Shown: positions 1 to 8,342, counted from the stretch's first letter. The stretch: 64,000 bases of DNA from Croceibacterium_B sp963811255 (GCA_963811255.1 CAWEQI010000002.1:62001-126000), one strand, 5' to 3'. Notes: generated by a model not told the origin, from the sequence alone. Numbers and translations are program-made.

Positions 1-1
1 C

Positions 2-334
2 CCGGTGGAAGCCTTCGCCGAGGCAGAAGGGGATCGAGGCGCCAAGACGCGGACTTGGATCAGCCTACCAGATCAAGATGTGTTTGGCGTCGCCGGGATC
101 TGGCGTTGGAGCGCTGAGTGGGGCGAGGTCTATTCCATGATGATGACCGAAGCCTGCGTTCAGATGGACGGCATCCATGATCGCATGCCGGTAATCCTGC
201 AGGGCGAGACCATCGAGACATGGCTCAATGGCGCACCGGATGAAGCGAGATCAGTGTGCGCGCCGTATATGGCAATCCTGGCGATCGAGAAGACGGCTCA
301 ACCGTGGGTTCGGGGTAAGGTGGTGTCGGGTTAG
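2..334 (+). CDS. SOS response-associated peptidase (SRAP/HMCES family), 5'-truncated by window edge
   Basis: C-terminal 110 residues of an SRAP (YedK/HMCES) protein; the reading frame is open to the window start. The family crosslinks to abasic sites in single-stranded DNA through an N-terminal Cys2, which would lie outside the window. Visible family landmarks are a KTRTW stretch, the VAGIWR strand, the VYSMMMTEA strand and IHDRMPVIL, whose His is an active-site residue in this family. The product ends with a Trp-rich tail and a TAG stop at 332-334. SRAP genes occur both on chromosomes and on mobile elements; here it lies next to a tRNA gene and low-coding DNA, so an island location is likely. 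Family assignment is good; the start cannot be judged. Confidence 0.8.
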   Translation, partial: PVEAFAEAEGDRGAKTRTWISLPDQDVFGVAGIWRWSAEWGEVYSMMMTEACVQMDGIHDRMPVILQGETIETWLNGAPDEARSVCAPYMAILAIEKTAQPWVRGKVVSG

Positions 335-663
335 ACGCCCTCGACCTCAGCGGCGATAGAGTAACAATATACCATCAACAGCTTACGCGGTTGCATTTTG
401 GCTGAGCAACGGTCGCTCCCGCGAAAGGGCGGAATGCTGCGGAAGAGCGGGTGGATTTCTTTTCTGCGTCGGTTGCTCCGCCGCATCGCGCTACGTGCAA
501 TTCCGTTGCGACACCTGACCTCGCGTCATGTTGCATCCATGTTGCATGGAGCAGCCGCGAGTCCCGAGAAACCGCTGAAAACCGACGGGAATCAGCGGTA
601 ATCGCGCGTGAGCCCTTTCGAATCTCATTTAAGAGATAAGACTCTGTTTTTGCTAGATAAAGC
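335..663. other. Non-coding stretch between SRAP gene and tRNA-Gln, possible integration scar
   Basis: About 330 bases without a convincing gene. The open frames here are Arg/Ser-rich with no recognisable domain. Two direct copies of ATGTTGCAT lie at 528-536 and 539-547. An inverted repeat CCGCTGA / TCAGCGG at 572-598 could be a terminator stem or part of a recombination site. The end at 664 touches the 3' end of tRNA-Gln, where tyrosine integrases commonly insert islands. No integrase gene is visible, so this is an inferred remnant. Confidence 0.4.
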
Positions 664-737
664 TGGATGCCCCGCGAGGATTCGAACCTCGATTGACGGA
701 GTCAGAGTCCGCTGTCTTACCATTAGACGACGGGGCA
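664..737 (-). tRNA. tRNA-Gln (anticodon CTG)
   Basis: The minus strand folds as a full cloverleaf. The acceptor arms are TGCCCCG and CGGGGCA; the D arm is GTCT/AGAC; the anticodon arm GCGGA/TCCGT carries the loop CTCTGAC, so the anticodon is CTG, reading the Gln codon CAG. The T arm is CGAGG/CCTCG with loop TTCGAAT. The terminal CCA is encoded (TGG at 664-666 on the plus strand). The discriminator base before CCA reads as U. The gene points away from ppx, and its 3' end faces the suspected island at the left edge. Confidence 0.95.
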
Positions 738-880
738 ACGAAGGGGGCGCATCTAGGCAGGGGGCCAACGCCCGTCAAGCCGCTCCTGGCCGCAGCTTGC
801 CCGATCCCGGCCGCTCCGCTACCTTGCTGCTCAGGTCCCCGCCGGTTCGGCGGGCGGAAGTTGGAAAGTTGGACTTGAGC

Positions 881-2020
881 ATGGCGGATCACTCACCGCC
901 GCAGCGGCCGCAAAAGGCTGTCGGGCCGGTCGAAACAAGGGTGGAATCGCCACAGTCCGCCTCGCGCGACGCATCCGACCGGCGCCAGCCGCAGCGCCCG
1001 TTCCGTTCCCCGAGGCAAGCCTATGCCGCGATCGACCTCGGGACCAACAACTGCCGCCTGCTGATCGCCCGCCCGGCGAGCGGCAACTTCGTCGTCATCG
1101 ATGCTTTCAGCCGCGTCGTCCGCCTCGGCGAGGGGCTGGCGCAGACCGGGCGGCTGAGCGACGCGGCGATGGACCGGGCGCTCGGCGCACTGAAGGTCTG
1201 CGCCGACAAGCTCAGGCGGCGCAACGTCCATCTCGCCCGCTCGGTTGCCACCGAAGCGTGCCGCCGGGCGGCCAACGGCGAGGCGTTCATCGAGCGCGTG
1301 CGCCAGGAAACCGGCATCGCGCTCGACATCATCTCGGCGCAGGAGGAAGCGCGACTGGCGGTACTCGGCTGTCATATCCTGCTCGAGGACGGCATCGGCC
1401 CGGCGATGATCTTCGACATCGGCGGCGGCTCGACCGAGCTGGTGCTGATCGAGCCGGGCGGCCCGGTGCCGCGCATTCTCGACTGGCAATCGGTGCCGTG
1501 GGGGGTGGTTTCGCTGACCGACACGGTGGGGCACGAGCCGGAGGGGGCGGACGCCGCCACGCGCGCCGAGCGCTATGCCGCGATGCGCCGGGTGGTCGAC
1601 GACAGTTTCGCGGAATTCGCCGAGCGCATCGCGCCGCACCGCGCGCCCGACCTGCGCCTGCTCGGCACCAGCGGCACCGTCACCACGCTCGCCAGCGTCC
1701 ACCTCGAGCTGCCGCAGTACGACCGCAAGGCGGTCGACGGGCTGATCGTGCCGTCGGAGTCGATGCGCGAGATTTCCTCGCGTCTGGCGCACATGTCCGC
1801 GCAAGAGCGACGGCGGCTCCCGTGCATCGGGCAGGAACGCGCCGATCTTGTGGTGGCCGGCTGCGCGATCCTGGAATCGATCCTCGCGCTGTGGCCGGCG
1901 CCGCGCCTCGGCGTCGCCGACCGCGGCATCCGCGAAGGCATCCTCAGGAGCCTGATGGCCGCCGACGCCGAAGGCGCCCAGGCGCGCGCCAGCCTCCGGC
2001 GGATGCGGGACGAAGGGTGA
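881..2020 (+). CDS. ppx: Ppx/GppA family exopolyphosphatase
   Basis: A 379-residue member of the Ppx/GppA branch of the actin-like ATPase fold, which hydrolyses the terminal phosphate of inorganic polyphosphate or of pppGpp. The phosphate-1 loop is at about residues 50-60 (AIDLGTNNCRLL) and the phosphate-2 loop at about 178-190 (FDIGGGSTELVLI). The catalytic glutamate is probably E155 or E156 in SAQEEARL. The first 45 residues are a charged, Gln/Arg-rich extension typical of alphaproteobacterial members. The ATG at 881 is preferred over an upstream GTG at 608, because the longer frame would run through the tRNA gene. The TGA overlaps the GTG of rlmE (GTGA), so the two are probably co-translated. 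Whether it acts on polyphosphate or pppGpp cannot be told from the sequence. Confidence 0.9.
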   Translation: MADHSPPQRPQKAVGPVETRVESPQSASRDASDRRQPQRPFRSPRQAYAAIDLGTNNCRLLIARPASGNFVVIDAFSRVVRLGEGLAQTGRLSDAAMDRALGALKVCADKLRRRNVHLARSVATEACRRAANGEAFIERVRQETGIALDIISAQEEARLAVLGCHILLEDGIGPAMIFDIGGGSTELVLIEPGGPVPRILDWQSVPWGVVSLTDTVGHEPEGADAATRAERYAAMRRVVDDSFAEFAERIAPHRAPDLRLLGTSGTVTTLASVHLELPQYDRKAVDGLIVPSESMREISSRLAHMSAQERRRLPCIGQERADLVVAGCAILESILALWPAPRLGVADRGIREGILRSLMAADAEGAQARASLRRMRDEG

Positions 2021-2682
2021 GCCGCGCTGGCAAGGACGCCGGGCGGCGGGTCAAGACCGCCCGCGGACGCACCGCGTCCTCTACCCGCTGGCTCGAGCGG
2101 CAATTGAACGACCCCTATGTCAAACAGGCCAAGGCGGAAGGTTACCGCAGCCGCGCGGCCTACAAGCTGATCGAGCTCGACGACCGTTTCCACCTGCTCA
2201 AGGGCGCACGCCGCGTGGTCGACCTCGGCATCGCCCCCGGCGGCTGGAGTCAGGTCGTGCGCCAGCGCGCCCCCGGGGCGGCGGTGGCCGGCATCGACCT
2301 GCTGTCAACCGAGCCGATCGAGGGCGTGGCGATCCTGCAGCTCGACTTCATGGCCGACGAAGCGCCCGCGGCGCTAACCGAAGCGCTCGGCGGCCCGCCC
2401 GACCTCGTGCTGTCGGACATGGCGGCCAACGCCGTCGGCCACAAGCAGACGGATCACTTGCGGACGATGGGTCTGGTCGAGGCGGCGGCGCAGTTCGCCG
2501 TGGAAACGCTGGCCGAGGGCGGCGCGTTCGTCGCCAAGGTTCTCGCCGGCGGCACCGACGCCGAACTGCTGGCTTTGCTCAAGCGCCACTTTCGCACGGT
2601 CAAGCATGCCAAACCCCCGGCGAGCCGCAAGGGCTCGTCGGAGTGGTACGTGGTCGCTCAAGGGTTCAAGGGCGGCGCTTAG
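2017..2682 (+). CDS. rlmE: 23S rRNA (uridine-2552-2'-O)-methyltransferase RlmE
   Basis: A 221-residue FtsJ/RrmJ protein that methylates the 2'-OH of U2552 in the A-loop of 23S rRNA, a late step in large-subunit assembly. The SAM-binding loop is VDLGIAPGGWSQV (about residues 68-80). The K-D-K-E tetrad can be read as K50 (SRAAYK), D134 (VLSDMAAN), K174 (FVAKVLAGG) and E209 (GSSEWYVV). The start is the GTG at 2017 overlapping the ppx stop by four bases, which gives the usual family length with a short basic N-terminus. Its own stop overlaps the stop of the convergent cytochrome gene by four bases. Confidence 0.95.
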   Translation: MSRAGKDAGRRVKTARGRTASSTRWLERQLNDPYVKQAKAEGYRSRAAYKLIELDDRFHLLKGARRVVDLGIAPGGWSQVVRQRAPGAAVAGIDLLSTEPIEGVAILQLDFMADEAPAALTEALGGPPDLVLSDMAANAVGHKQTDHLRTMGLVEAAAQFAVETLAEGGAFVAKVLAGGTDAELLALLKRHFRTVKHAKPPASRKGSSEWYVVAQGFKGGA

Positions 2683-3407
2683 CGCCCACCGGCTCCAGCG
2701 CCGGTGTCGCTGCCGACAGGGGCGCCGTTGCCCGGTGCCGGAACCGGCGCGCCTTGGGCGCCCGCGGCCTGGACCGGATTCACCGCGCCGCCGCTAACGC
2801 CGCTAGCCGGACCCGCGGCAGCCGCGTTGGCCCCGGCCTGGCCCAACTCCGCGGCCCCCTTGGCGGCCGCGGGCGGCGCGGCGGGCGGCGGAAACGGCGG
2901 ACCGCCGCCCTGCTGCTTGAGATAGGCGATCACGTCGGCCCGGTCCTGCGGATCGGACAGGCCGGCGAAAGTCATCTTGGTCCCCGGTGCGAAGCTCTTC
3001 GGGCTGTGCAGCCAGTCGAACAGGTTCTGGTACGTCCAGTTGCCGCCCTTGCCCGACAGCGCGCCCGAGAAGGCGAAGCCGTTCTTGCCCTCACCGATCG
3101 GCACGCCGACGGTGCCATAGAGGTTCGGGCCGATGCCGTTGGCGCCGCCCTGGTCGATCGTGTGGCAGCTTGAGCACTTGGCGAAGATCTGCTGGCCCTT
3201 GGAAGGGTCCGCTTTCGCCAGCAGCGTGCCGAGATCGACCTTCGGCGCCGCACCCCCCTCGGCCACGCCGGCGATCGGGTAGCCCATCTTTTCCGGGCGT
3301 TCTGGCCGGTTGGCGTTGAACACGCGCTCGCTTACGGCGTTGAGGCCAAGCGCGACGATGCCGGAGAAGAGGACCCATCCGGCGATGGTGTTGAAGCGGT
3401 CTTGCAT
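2679..3407 (-). CDS. Membrane-anchored c-type cytochrome (CycM-like)
   Basis: A 242-residue cytochrome c with an uncleaved N-terminal membrane anchor (about residues 9-24), a class I heme domain with the attachment motif C78-S-S-C81-H82 and the likely axial Met145 in PGTKMTFAG, and a C-terminal tail of about 70 residues rich in Ala, Pro and Gly. This layout matches CycM / cytochrome c552 of alphaproteobacteria, which carries electrons from the bc1 complex to aa3 oxidase while tethered in the periplasm. The ATG at 3407 is chosen because translation upstream gives no anchor and is Arg-rich. It is divergent from pheA with 131 bases between the starts, which must hold both promoters. The disordered tail is probably lineage-specific. 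Confidence 0.92.
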   Translation of the reverse strand: MQDRFNTIAGWVLFSGIVALGLNAVSERVFNANRPERPEKMGYPIAGVAEGGAAPKVDLGTLLAKADPSKGQQIFAKCSSCHTIDQGGANGIGPNLYGTVGVPIGEGKNGFAFSGALSGKGGNWTYQNLFDWLHSPKSFAPGTKMTFAGLSDPQDRADVIAYLKQQGGGPPFPPPAAPPAAAKGAAELGQAGANAAAAGPASGVSGGAVNPVQAAGAQGAPVPAPGNGAPVGSDTGAGAGGR

Positions 3408-3538
3408 CGGTGCGGTGATCTGCCCTGCGGAAGAGTATCCGCGCGTCGCTCTAGTGGCGGGAGGCGCGCTTCGCAAGTGCGTAGCTGGCGGCCAATTCGC
3501 CTTGTCCCCGAAGCGCCGGCGGTCTACCCGCCCCGCCG

Positions 3539-4432
3539 ATGCACAGCTTCGCCGCTCCTGCGCTCGCGCTGGTCGAGCAGATGGCCGCTTCGGCGGCGGC
3601 CGATCCGGCGCGCGCGGTCGCCTTCCAGGGAGCACCCGGGGCCAATTCGCACAAGGCGGCGCTGGAGTGGGCGCCCGAATGCCTGCCGCTGCCGTGCTTC
3701 AGCTTCGACGACGCGCTCGACGCGGTGAAGCAGGGCCGCGCCGGCAGCGCGATCATCCCGATTGAGAATTCGCAGCACGGCCGGGTGGCCGATATCCACT
3801 TCCTACTGCCGGGAAGCGGCCTCTCCATCGTCGGCGAGCACTTCCTGCCGATCCGCTACGCGGTGATGGCGCTCGGCGACGGCCCGTTCGCCGCCGCTTA
3901 TTCGCACCCGCAGGCGCTCGGCCAGGTCCGCGATTGGCTCCGCGCGCGCGGGATCGTGCCGATGACCTATCCCGACACCGCCGGCGCCGCCGCCTTCGTC
4001 AAGGAACAGGGCGATCTCCAGGCCTGCGCGATCGCCCCGCGCATCGCCGCCGATCTCTACGATCTCAAGGTGATCGAGGAAGACGTCGCCGACGCCGACG
4101 ACAACACCACCCGCTTCGTGATCCTCGCGCGCGAGCCGCTCGACCCGGCGAGCCTGGCGGGCGAACCGGCGATGACCACCTTCGTGTTCGAGGTGAAGAA
4201 CATCCCTGCCGCGCTGTACAAGGCGCTCGGCGGCTTCGCCACCAACGGCGTCAACATGACCAAGCTCGAAAGCTACCAGAAGGGCGCCAGCTTCTCGGCA
4301 ACGATGTTCTACGCCGACATCGTCGGCGCCCCCGGCGACCCCGCCGTCGACCGCGCGCTCGAGGAACTGGCGTTCCACTGCAAGGAACTGCGCATGCTCG
4401 GCAGCTATCGGCAGGCGATGGCGCGGGGGTAG
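3539..4432 (+). CDS. pheA: Prephenate dehydratase
   Basis: A 297-residue monofunctional prephenate dehydratase, converting prephenate to phenylpyruvate in phenylalanine synthesis. The PDT domain spans about residues 25-203: FQGAPGANSHKAA at the start, PIENSQHGRV in the middle, and the catalytic TRF motif at 191-193 within DNTTRFVILARE. A C-terminal ACT domain (about 210-290) should bind phenylalanine for feedback control; its signature reads KLESYQ rather than the common ESRP. There is no chorismate mutase domain, so that step must come from another gene. It is divergent from the cytochrome c gene. A foldback repeat follows the stop. Confidence 0.95.
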   Translation: MHSFAAPALALVEQMAASAAADPARAVAFQGAPGANSHKAALEWAPECLPLPCFSFDDALDAVKQGRAGSAIIPIENSQHGRVADIHFLLPGSGLSIVGEHFLPIRYAVMALGDGPFAAAYSHPQALGQVRDWLRARGIVPMTYPDTAGAAAFVKEQGDLQACAIAPRIAADLYDLKVIEEDVADADDNTTRFVILAREPLDPASLAGEPAMTTFVFEVKNIPAALYKALGGFATNGVNMTKLESYQKGASFSATMFYADIVGAPGDPAVDRALEELAFHCKELRMLGSYRQAMARG

Positions 4433-4503
4433 ACGTTCAGCCGCGCCGCGACAGGGAATCGCCGAGGGTGCGGTGGCCTTATGGCCGGCGCGACGAGATA
4501 AGT

Positions 4504-4618
4504 GGTGCATTTCGGCGATACCTCAATGCACTCTACCCGATGACCATCCGTCGGTTCGCGTAGGGTGCATTGAGCCGTGGCGAAATGCGCCATCGGCGAT
4601 CCATGCATCCTACTTGCT
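4504..4618. repeat. Foldback repeat element, copy 1
   Basis: A 115-bp element whose outer part is an imperfect inverted repeat. The left arm begins GGTGCATTTCGG at 4504 and runs to about 4536; the right arm runs about 4560-4591; a 27-base tail continues to 4618. A second copy lies at 11929-12042, and my hand alignment finds about nine differences between them, one an indel. No ORF is contained, as in a MITE-like or REP-derived element. Its right end touches the stop codon of the isoaspartyl peptidase gene. Confidence 0.85.
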
Positions 4619-5540
4619 ACTCCTCCCCGAAGATCGCCACCTCGCGCAGCCCTTCGCTGTCCGCCCGTCCGCGGTACATGCCGGCGGTGTTGAGCGCGAA
4701 GGCGGTGCTGCCGTCGGCGCCGGCGACGATCACCCCTCCGTCGCCGCCGAGGGCGCCGATTTCGCCGATTACCGCGTCGGCCGCGGCCTGGGCGCTTTCG
4801 CCGAGCAGGAGGATGCGGTCGCAGATCGCCTTCGCCGCGGCGGTGCGGATGAAATATTCCCCCGCGCCGGTGGCCGAAACCGCGCCGGCACGGTCGTCGG
4901 CGTACGTGCCGGCGCCGATCACCGGCGAATCGCCGATCCGCCCCCAGCGCTTGCCGGTGAGACCGCCGGTCGATGTCGCCGCGGCGAGATGGCCCTGTGC
5001 GTCGAGCGCCACCGCGCCGACGGTGCCATACTTGACGCTGCTGTCGAACCAGCCGCTCTTGCGCTGGCGGAATTCCTCCAGCTGCCGGCGCCGCTCGGGG
5101 GTCTCGAACCACGCCGGATCGATGGGCTCGAAGCCGTGCTCAGCGGCGAACTGCTCGGCCCCGGCGCCGCCGAGGAACACATGCGGGCCCTGCTGCATGA
5201 CCGCCCGCGCGAGCCGCACAGGGTTCCGTATCGTCGTGACCCCGGTCACCGCCCCGGCGGCGCGGTCGCTGCCGTCCATGATCGCCGCGTCGAGCTCGAT
5301 CCGGCCATCGAAGGTGAAAGTCGCCCCGCGGCCCGCGTTGAACAGCGGATCATCCTCGAGCAGCATCACCGCCGCCTCGACCGCATTAAGTGCGCTGCCG
5401 CCGTCGCCGAGGATCTTCGCTCCGGCATCGAGCGCCGCGCCGAGGGTGGCCGCGTACGCCGCGCGCTGCTCTTCGCCCAGATTCTCGCGCAGGATCGTCC
5501 CCGCGCCGCCGTGAAGGGCGATGCTCCATCTTGAATCCAT
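4617..5540 (-). CDS. iaaA: Isoaspartyl peptidase / L-asparaginase (Ntn hydrolase)
   Basis: A 307-residue plant-type asparaginase/isoaspartyl dipeptidase. These enzymes are made as a precursor that cleaves itself in front of a threonine, which then becomes the nucleophile. The cleavage site is visible as YGTVGAVALD with Thr173. Other family motifs are ALHGGAGT at the N-terminus, LFNAGRGA at about residues 66-73, and STGG followed by GRIGDSPVIGAGTYA, which forms the substrate pocket. It degrades L-Asp-beta-linked dipeptides and, more weakly, asparagine. The ATG at 5540 gives a full-length family member. No signal peptide is visible, so it is cytoplasmic. The stop codon abuts a foldback repeat. 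Confidence 0.93.
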   Translation of the reverse strand: MDSRWSIALHGGAGTILRENLGEEQRAAYAATLGAALDAGAKILGDGGSALNAVEAAVMLLEDDPLFNAGRGATFTFDGRIELDAAIMDGSDRAAGAVTGVTTIRNPVRLARAVMQQGPHVFLGGAGAEQFAAEHGFEPIDPAWFETPERRRQLEEFRQRKSGWFDSSVKYGTVGAVALDAQGHLAAATSTGGLTGKRWGRIGDSPVIGAGTYADDRAGAVSATGAGEYFIRTAAAKAICDRILLLGESAQAAADAVIGEIGALGGDGGVIVAGADGSTAFALNTAGMYRGRADSEGLREVAIFGEE

Positions 5541-5565
5541 CGTCGGCCCCTAGCAGAAGGCGAGG

Positions 5566-6033
5566 GTGACGGAATACCGCATCAGCGCCGACGACCCGCT
5601 GCGGCCCGAGATCGCCGCGCTGCTCGAGCTGCACCTGGCCGAAATGCACCGCTGGTCGCCGGCGTGCAAAGTCCACGCGATGACCGCCCTGCGGCTGCGC
5701 GACGCCGACGTGACGTTCTATTCCGCGTGGCACGGCCGGGCCCTCGCCGCCGTCGGCGCCCTCAAGGAACTTGGCCCCACCCGCGGCGAACTCAAGTCGA
5801 TGCGCGCCGCCCCCGCCTATCGCGGCAAAGGCGCCGGTCAGGCGATCCTGCGCCACATGATCGGCGAGACCCGGCGGCGCGGCTACGACTGGCTGGGGCT
5901 GGAAACCGGGCGTCCGGAAGTGTTCCGTCCGGCGCAGGCGCTGTACGCCAAGCACGGCTTCGTCGAGTGCGGCAATTTCGGCGATTACGTCAGCGACGAG
6001 TTCAGCCTCTGCATGAGCCGGGAGGTGCGATGA
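5566..6033 (+). CDS. GNAT family N-acetyltransferase
   Basis: A 155-residue single-domain GNAT protein. The acetyl-CoA pyrophosphate loop reads RAAPAYRGKGAGQAILRHMI (R/Q-x-x-G-x-G/A type, about residues 84-103), followed by the usual Tyr-containing helix ALYAKHGFVECGNFGDYV. The substrate is unknown; length and layout resemble small amine or amino-acid acetyltransferases. The start is the GTG at 5566. Its TGA overlaps the ATG of the beta-lactamase gene (ATGA), so the two are translationally coupled. It diverges from the isoaspartyl peptidase gene with 25 bases between the start codons. Confidence 0.85.
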   Translation: MTEYRISADDPLRPEIAALLELHLAEMHRWSPACKVHAMTALRLRDADVTFYSAWHGRALAAVGALKELGPTRGELKSMRAAPAYRGKGAGQAILRHMIGETRRRGYDWLGLETGRPEVFRPAQALYAKHGFVECGNFGDYVSDEFSLCMSREVR

Positions 6034-6926
6034 TCGATCGCCGCCAATTGCTCGTCGCCGGGGGCGCCTTCGGCCTCGCGGTCTGCGTGGGGCCTGCCTT
6101 GGCCGCAAAGACCGGCCGCGCGGCTCGGCTGGCCGCCATCGAGCACGCCGCCGGCGGCCGGCTCGGCGCCTTCGTGCTCGACACGGACTCCGGTAAGAGT
6201 TTCGGCTGGCGGCAGAATGAGCGCTTCTGCCATTGCTCGACCTTCAAGTTCTCGCTCGCGGCGCTCGTCCTACGCGAGGCCGACGCCGGACGGCTCGACC
6301 TGGCCGAAGTCGTACCGTTTTCGCGCCGCGATCTGATCGAGTATTCGCCTGTCACCGAGGCTAACGCCGGCAAGGGCGGGATGTCGATCGCCGCGCTGGC
6401 CGAGGCGGCCGAGGTCGTCAGCGACAACGGCGCCGCCAATCTGCTGCTGCGGCGACTCGGCGGGCCCGGGGCGCTGACCAAATTCTGGCGCGAGATCGGC
6501 GATCCGGTCAGCCGGCTCGACGGCTACGAGCCGGAAATCAACGTCATCCCGCCGGGCACCGAAGAAAACAGCACCACGCCGCGGGCCATGGCGGAGACGA
6601 TGCGCAAGATCCTGTTCGGCGACGTGCTCACCGTGGCCAGCCGGGTGCGGCTGCGCGGCTGGATGGAACACACGCGAACCGGACAGCAGCGTATCCGCGC
6701 CGGGTTGCCGGCAGGCTGGACCGTGCTCGACAAGACCGGCACCGGAATGCGCCCCGTCATCGGCAACAAAGTCAACGACGTCGCCGTGCTGCTGCCGCCC
6801 GGGCGGGCACCGCTGATCGTCACCGGCTATTACGAAAACCCGCTCTATTCGCCCGACGTCCGCACAGCCGACGAAGCGGTGCTGGCCAGGCTGGGCGGGG
6901 TGGCGGCCGAATGGGCCGGCGCCTGA
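6030..6926 (+). CDS. Class A beta-lactamase
   Basis: A 298-residue serine beta-lactamase, exported by an N-terminal RR-type (Tat-like) signal, MIDRRQLL followed by a hydrophobic stretch ending near ALA at residue 25. All class A motifs are present close to standard positions: S70-T-F-K73, S131-D-N, the omega-loop EPEIN with Glu167, and K235-T-G. A Cys sits directly before the catalytic serine, as in KPC/SME-type enzymes, but no partner Cys follows KTG (KTGTGM), so their disulfide is absent. The ATG overlaps the upstream GNAT stop and the gene overlaps the next GNAT by 16 bases, suggesting a three-gene operon. No ampR- or blaI-like regulator is adjacent. The substrate spectrum cannot be read from sequence. 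Confidence 0.93.
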   Translation: MIDRRQLLVAGGAFGLAVCVGPALAAKTGRAARLAAIEHAAGGRLGAFVLDTDSGKSFGWRQNERFCHCSTFKFSLAALVLREADAGRLDLAEVVPFSRRDLIEYSPVTEANAGKGGMSIAALAEAAEVVSDNGAANLLLRRLGGPGALTKFWREIGDPVSRLDGYEPEINVIPPGTEENSTTPRAMAETMRKILFGDVLTVASRVRLRGWMEHTRTGQQRIRAGLPAGWTVLDKTGTGMRPVIGNKVNDVAVLLPPGRAPLIVTGYYENPLYSPDVRTADEAVLARLGGVAAEWAGA

Positions 6927-7435
6927 CCCTGCGGCCCGCCACCCTGGACGATGCGCCTGCGCTCGCCGCGCTGGCCGCCGAGGCCTTCGTGGCTGCGTTC
7001 GGCCACCTCTACAGCGCCGCGGACCTCGCTGGCTTTCTAGCGAAGGAGCGAACGGTTGGAGTCTATCGCAAGCATTTGCAGGATCCGGGCACACGCATGG
7101 CCGTCGCCGAAACCGACGGGGCGCTGGCCGGCTACGCCCTGATTCACTGGCCGAGCGAATTCGCGTCCGAATCCGATGCATCTCGCCCGCTCGCCCTGCA
7201 CCAGCTTTATTGCGACCCGGCCATGACCGGTCATGGCGTCGGGGCGGCGCTCATGGGCTGGACGCTCGACCAGGCCCGCTCCCTCGGCTGCGACGCCGTG
7301 CAGCTCTCGGTCTTCAGCGAGAACCATGGCGCCCAGCGGTTCTACACGCGCTACGGCTTCGGCAAGATTGCCGACATCGATTTCTGGGTCGGCAGCCATC
7401 GCGATCACGAATTCCTGTTCGAGCTACGTCTGTAA
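6911..7435 (+). CDS. GNAT family N-acetyltransferase (RimI-like layout)
   Basis: A 174-residue GNAT protein starting inside the beta-lactamase coding end (16-base overlap). It opens with LTLRPATLDDAPALAALAAE, has the central strand LHQLYCDPAMTGHGVGAALM containing the acetyl-CoA loop (G-H-G-V-G-A), and the late helix HGAQRFYTRYGFGKI typical of RimI/YncA-like acetyltransferases. The substrate is unknown; cluster members could modify a small amine or a protein N-terminus. It differs in sequence from the GNAT upstream, so this is not a recent tandem duplication. Confidence 0.87.
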   Translation: MGRRLTLRPATLDDAPALAALAAEAFVAAFGHLYSAADLAGFLAKERTVGVYRKHLQDPGTRMAVAETDGALAGYALIHWPSEFASESDASRPLALHQLYCDPAMTGHGVGAALMGWTLDQARSLGCDAVQLSVFSENHGAQRFYTRYGFGKIADIDFWVGSHRDHEFLFELRL

Positions 7436-7561
7436 CCGCGACCCGTCGCTAACCTAAGCTACTGGACAAGCCGCAACGGATTGATATTCCACCAGCCCTT
7501 GCCGGGGCCGGTTGGTCAACGCGGTTCCGGCGATGGCCTTTGGCCAAGGGGGACGATCGTC

Positions 7562-8338
7562 TTGTCTAACCCGTTGCAGGATGAATTGCGGCGCTATCCG
7601 CGCACCGGGCGGTTCCTGCTCGGGCGCATGCGCGGCGCGATGGGCGAGGACGAAAAGCAGCTCGTCGAGGACCTCATCGAACATGAGCAGGAACTGGCTG
7701 GAGGCGCGCAGATCGGCCGCCGCGGACAGGAATGCTCGACCAGCACGATCCTGATCGACGGCTTCGCCCACCGGGTGATCGAGCGCAACGGCTATCCGCA
7801 CATCGTCGGACTGCAAGTTCCCGGCGATTTCATCGACCTCCACGGCTTCGCCCTCAAACGCCTCGATCACGACATCTATACGCTCGGCCCCGCGCGGGTC
7901 GGCCGAGTCAGCCATGCGCGCCTGCTCGAGGCGATCGTCGACCGGCCGCACCTCGCCCGGCTGCTGTGGTTCTCGACTCTGCTCGACGCCGCAATCCACC
8001 GCGAATGGATCCTCAAGCTCGAGGATCTCAGCGCCGCCGAGCGCGCGGCCCACGTGTTTTGCGAGATCTGCCACCGGCTCGAGATGGTCGGTCTCGGCAG
8101 CAAGACCGGCTTCTCGCTGCCTTTGACGCAAGCCCAGCTCGCCGGCATGTGCGGCACCACCACCGTGCACATGAGCCGCGCGCTCAGGCGCCTGCGCGAA
8201 GCCACCGGCGTCACCTTCCGCCACGGCAAGCTCGAATGCACCGACCCGACCGCGATCATGCGCTATTGCGAATACGATCCCTCGTACCTCTACGGCCCCG
8301 GCGAACTGCAGGTGCCGGAGGGGGATTTCGGCGACTGA
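7562..8338 (+). CDS. Crp/Fnr family transcriptional regulator
   Basis: About 258 residues. A cyclic-nucleotide-binding-like beta-roll occupies roughly residues 10-130 (HIVGLQVPGDFIDLHGF is typical of the roll), followed by a dimer helix and a C-terminal winged helix with the recognition segment LTQAQLAGMCGTTTVHMSRALRRL. No Fnr-type cysteine cluster is seen at the N-terminus, and the residues expected for cAMP binding are not clear, so the ligand is unknown. The TTG at 7562 is preferred because AAGGGGG lies about ten bases upstream and the protein then begins at the normal family position; a TTG at 7481 would add 27 Pro/Gly-rich residues. It runs parallel to the beta-lactamase cluster, but a regulatory link is not shown. 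Confidence 0.82.
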   Translation: MSNPLQDELRRYPRTGRFLLGRMRGAMGEDEKQLVEDLIEHEQELAGGAQIGRRGQECSTSTILIDGFAHRVIERNGYPHIVGLQVPGDFIDLHGFALKRLDHDIYTLGPARVGRVSHARLLEAIVDRPHLARLLWFSTLLDAAIHREWILKLEDLSAAERAAHVFCEICHRLEMVGLGSKTGFSLPLTQAQLAGMCGTTTVHMSRALRRLREATGVTFRHGKLECTDPTAIMRYCEYDPSYLYGPGELQVPEGDFGD

Positions 8339-8342
8339 TCCG

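Noticed and set aside
398..639. Two overlapping short frames between the SRAP gene and the tRNA, considered as integrase remnants
   Set aside because: Neither shows a tyrosine-recombinase motif (no H-x-x-R or catalytic Tyr context), so they are not annotated as genes or pseudogenes.
893..1804. A 303-codon minus-strand frame opposite ppx
   Set aside because: Antisense shadow; the ppx frame carries both phosphate-binding loops.
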